DNA of 64,000 bases from Anthropogastromicrobium sp050944455 (GTDB taxonomy: Bacteria > Bacillota > Clostridia > Lachnospirales > Lachnospiraceae): NCBI GenBank assembly GCA_050944455.1, contig JBMNRC010000005.1, forward strand, positions 59,783 to 123,782. The letters are read 5' to 3'. This document shows positions 61,481-64,000 of this stretch, one piece after another. The notes under the pieces are model-generated. The model was not told where the DNA came from. It ran no database searches and worked only from the letters and a program-made list of their open reading frames with translations. Every line of letters starts with the position of its first letter. Within the stretch, counting starts at the first letter, position 1. The position numbers were made by a program, and so were the translations under genes.

Positions 61481-63511
61481 ATGATCAGATCTGGAAAGAA
61501 ATGGATTGCAGTCAGCCTTGCGGCAGTTATCACAGCAGCCACCGCGATTCCGGCTTTTGCTTCCGAAATCGATGATGACTCTGCTGTTGCCGGAGTGTCG
61601 GTTGTTATCAATAACTATTCCGCTTCGAGCAATACTCCGCAGGACGAGATTTATGAGTATCTGTCAAACCAGGAAACGACCGCGGCCAGCACCGCTGCTG
61701 TGATCAATCTTGACCCCGACAGCACTACAGCCGCTACTACCGTCCAGGTAGTGGAAGACGGGGCAACCGCCCAGGACAGCGGCCTTGTCAGCGTCCTCGG
61801 CGAGGTGAATGTCCGCAGGGAGCCGTCTCTGGATGCTGAGATACTCGGAACGCTGACCAGCAATACCAAGGTCACCGTGTACGATACCGTCAGCAACGAG
61901 GAAGGCAACTGGTACCTGATCAGCGCGGATACCGTTCAGGGCTATGTAGCTGCAAGCTACGTCGTGACCGGCGTCGGCGATGAAGTTACGGTTTCCAACG
62001 TAACGAATCAGCAGGCTGAAGTTCTGACAGACAGCCTGGCGCTTTACGACTCCGCTTCCGGCGAAAACCAGATCGGAAGCCTGACGGCCGGCGATACCTA
62101 CGATGTTGTGGAGATTCAGGGCAATTATGTCAAGCTTTCCAACGGAAGCTATGTTGTCGGATACGCTCCGGTAGACGGCGTAAAGATCACCACCGAGGTT
62201 CTCGGAACCGAGATCGATGACCAGCAGGTAGCGCAGAACTTCACCGACTACATGACCGACATCAATTTCGGCCTCAACGAATATTACAGACGCGAAGCCA
62301 AAGGGGAGTACGCAAACGCGTACTACGCGATCTCCTATGTCGTCGAACTCTGGGGCTATTACATCGATTACGCGAATGACCTCGGCTATACCGATGTAGC
62401 CGCGAACGCGCAGACACAGCTTGAGTCCGCGGTCGCTCAGATGAACGAAGTGAAGACGAAGGTTCCGGAGGATCAGCTGACCCCGACCACCGCTTATGCT
62501 GAAAACACGACAGCTGCCCAGACCGCGGCGGCAACCGCGGCGCAGACTGCGGCGGCGGCCACGACAGCGGCAGCGGCGGAAATCGCCGCGCCTGCGGCAA
62601 CCGAAACCGCGGCAGCTTCCACCGAGGCAACCGCAGCGCAGACCGAAACCGCTGCAACCACGACCGCAGCCGCTCCTTCTGAGACAGTGACCGAGACCGC
62701 TGCCGCGCCGTCGGAGACCGTTACCGAGACAGCTGCAACGGAGACAGCCGTTGAAACGACAGCTGAACAGACAACGGCTACCATCGCTCCGCCGGCCACC
62801 GTGGTTTCCATTGAAGCCAGATACAACGGCGGCACAAAGTATGCCGGCGACGTGATCTACAGCAGCGAACTGTATGTACATGTCGTTTACAGCGACGGCA
62901 CCGAAGCGGATGTCACCGAAGGCTGGGGCTGCGCGGATGTAGGCATGGTCCTTTCCGAGGGCACCAAGGTTGTTACCATGACCTACGGGGGGCTTTCCTC
63001 TTCCTTTGAACTTTATGTGAACCCGGCGCCGACAGAAGCGACCACAACCGCAGCTCCGGAAACGACAACCACGGCAGCTGCAACAGAGGCTACTACTGCC
63101 GCAACTACCGCGGCGGAGACTACCACGACAGCGGCAGCTACCTCCTCCATCAGGGAACAGCTTGTTGCGTACGCACTTTCCTGGGTTGGACAGTGCAACT
63201 ATGTATGGGGCGGAACAAACCTTGTACAGGGCGGCGGTGTTGACTGCTCCGGCTTCACCATGGTGGTGTACCAGAGAGTCGCCGGCATCAGCCTTCCGCA
63301 TTACTCTGGCGCGCAGGGAAGCTGCGGCACCGCGATCAGCTATGAACAGCTGAGACCGGGCGACCTGGTTATCTACTCCGGACATGTGGCAATCTACATC
63401 GGCAACGGCCAGATCGTTCACGCGAAGAACTCCAGCGTCGGCATTGTTACCGACAGCATCTTCTTCAAGTCCGGATTCAACCCGATCGGTTACAGAAGCC
63501 TTCTTCCGTAA
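61481..63511 (+). CDS. Secreted SH3 and NlpC/P60 peptidoglycan hydrolase
   Basis: 676 residues from ATG 61481 with TGGAGGA upstream. Signal peptide with cleavage near AFAS-EI (about 28). One clear bacterial SH3 domain (about 98-165, EVNVRREPSLDAEILG) and a second SH3-like unit (about 175-245), a helical segment, an Ala/Thr-rich linker (about 345-440), an Ig-like domain (about 445-515), a second Thr/Ala linker, and a C-terminal NlpC/P60 domain with Cys589 in VDCSGF and His635 in SGHVAIY. It should cut stem peptides of peptidoglycan outside the cell, probably in daughter-cell separation. Promoter strength suggests high expression. Confidence 0.93.
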   Translation: MIRSGKKWIAVSLAAVITAATAIPAFASEIDDDSAVAGVSVVINNYSASSNTPQDEIYEYLSNQETTAASTAAVINLDPDSTTAATTVQVVEDGATAQDSGLVSVLGEVNVRREPSLDAEILGTLTSNTKVTVYDTVSNEEGNWYLISADTVQGYVAASYVVTGVGDEVTVSNVTNQQAEVLTDSLALYDSASGENQIGSLTAGDTYDVVEIQGNYVKLSNGSYVVGYAPVDGVKITTEVLGTEIDDQQVAQNFTDYMTDINFGLNEYYRREAKGEYANAYYAISYVVELWGYYIDYANDLGYTDVAANAQTQLESAVAQMNEVKTKVPEDQLTPTTAYAENTTAAQTAAATAAQTAAAATTAAAAEIAAPAATETAAASTEATAAQTETAATTTAAAPSETVTETAAAPSETVTETAATETAVETTAEQTTATIAPPATVVSIEARYNGGTKYAGDVIYSSELYVHVVYSDGTEADVTEGWGCADVGMVLSEGTKVVTMTYGGLSSSFELYVNPAPTEATTTAAPETTTTAAATEATTAATTAAETTTTAAATSSIREQLVAYALSWVGQCNYVWGGTNLVQGGGVDCSGFTMVVYQRVAGISLPHYSGAQGSCGTAISYEQLRPGDLVIYSGHVAIYIGNGQIVHAKNSSVGIVTDSIFFKSGFNPIGYRSLLP

Positions 63512-63542
63512 TCAGAACCTGAAAAGAACAGAAGAATGACAG

Positions 63543-63575
63543 CAGCCTGCAGAGAAATCTGCAGGCTGTTTTTTT
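63543..63575 (+). terminator. Terminator of the NlpC/P60 gene
   Basis: CAGCCTGCAGA, loop GAAA, TCTGCAGGCTG, then seven T. Confidence 0.95.
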
Positions 63576-63865
63576 CAGGGAACTTCCGGGCGGCCGCCGC
63601 AAAGACGATGGCGGCCGCCGCAGAAAACTGAGGGCCAATTTTTATGAAAGCGGCTCGGCAGATACGGTGGATGGCGACGGTCAGTGAAGAAACCAGAGCC
63701 GGCAGGCTGCGTTCAACAGAGAAGGGCAGTAAAAAAAGAGAGGAAGACAGTTCAGGCTGCTATGGATGAATTGTTATACAATTAAAACAACTCATGACAA
63801 TTCCTGCCGTAAACGCCAGAATCGGCGCATCTGTGAAAATAATTCAAAAAAACCGGAAAAAACGC

Positions 63866-63894
63866 TTGACACGGATTTGGCAGGATGATATCAT
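63866..63894 (+). promoter_or_regulatory. Promoter, probably of a ribosomal RNA operon
   Basis: TTGACA at 63866-63871, 17-nt spacer, TATCAT at 63889-63894, with AAAAAACCGGAAAAAA upstream as an A-rich UP-like element. Confidence 0.8.
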
Positions 63895-64000
63895 ACAAAA
63901 GCTGTCCGCGAGAGACAGTTCCGATTTTCCCTGAAAATCGGACATCGCACCTTGATAACTGAACAGTATAACCAATCCCTGAAAATTCTTTTGAAAAGCA
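63895..64000 (+). other. Putative rRNA operon leader (continues beyond the window)
   Basis: Hairpins CTGTC-GACAG (near 63902) and TCCGATTTTC-GAAAATCGGA (63920-63942) are followed by ACCTTGATAACTGAACAGTA, a type of sequence often seen just before 16S rRNA in Clostridia. No rRNA is inside the window. Between 63576 and 63865 I see no gene. Confidence 0.6.

Overview
The window is a GC-rich chromosomal segment from an anaerobic Gram-positive bacterium, most likely a Lachnospiraceae-type member of the Clostridia. This is inferred from gene order (HU-rqcP-divIC-tilS-hpt-ftsH; rpsF-ssb-rpsR; gdpP-rplI-dnaB), a glmS ribozyme upstream of glmS, a CIRCE operator, and consensus sigma-A promoters with AGGAGG-type ribosome binding sites. 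No phage, insertion sequence or CRISPR array is recognisable. The left edge cuts a glycosidase gene. The right edge ends in what looks like the promoter and leader of a ribosomal RNA operon.

Layout. 0-6.3 kb: hemicellulose degradation (GH120-like fragment, GH2 beta-galactosidase type, GH43) around a tRNA-Val, then a membrane protein. 6.3-8.8 kb: heat-shock-type ftsH behind a CIRCE/sigma-A module. 8.8-17.6 kb, minus strand: an LTA-synthase-like enzyme, a PlsY-type acyltransferase, a beta-mannosidase and glmS with its ribozyme. 17.6-19.5 kb: tandem repeats, a small membrane protein, an AT-rich frame-interrupted gene and tRNA-Leu/tRNA-Tyr. 19.5-24.5 kb: flavodoxin, mnmA, a membrane acyltransferase, cysK with an operator-like palindrome, and an IscR-like Rrf2 regulator. 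24.7-30.2 kb: housekeeping block HU, rqcP, divIC, tilS, hpt, second ftsH. 30-39 kb: GH13 amylase, an FtsL-like protein, fba, membrane proteins, BlaI-type regulator, S1-domain protein and a sirtuin. 39-45 kb: rpsF-ssb-rpsR, then gdpP-rplI-dnaB. 45-54.4 kb: a transglutaminase-like lipoprotein, murC, prs, malQ-plsC, a GNAT protein and a cyclophilin. 54.7-63.6 kb: a repeat-containing membrane protein, pth, mfd, a PrsA/SurA-like lipoprotein and a secreted NlpC/P60 hydrolase.

The most unusual property is how widespread locus-specific degenerate tandem repeats are. More than a dozen loci carry their own repeat family (12 to about 90 bp), mostly in intergenic regions but also inside tilS, dnaB, a lipoprotein and a small membrane protein. 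Low-complexity inserts or tails also occur in the two GH2 enzymes, FtsH, the acyltransferase and MalQ. Other points of interest are the intact glmS ribozyme separated from glmS by about 400 nt of repeat-filled leader, the CIRCE element embedded in the ftsH promoter, a gene broken exactly at the dnaX-type slippery heptamer A_AAA_AAG, a duplicated 37-nt leader element, and the apparent absence of yabP, yabQ and spoIIE from a locus where spore-forming relatives carry them.

All calls come from reading the sequence and its translations. No database search was run, so family names rest on recognised motifs and gene context.
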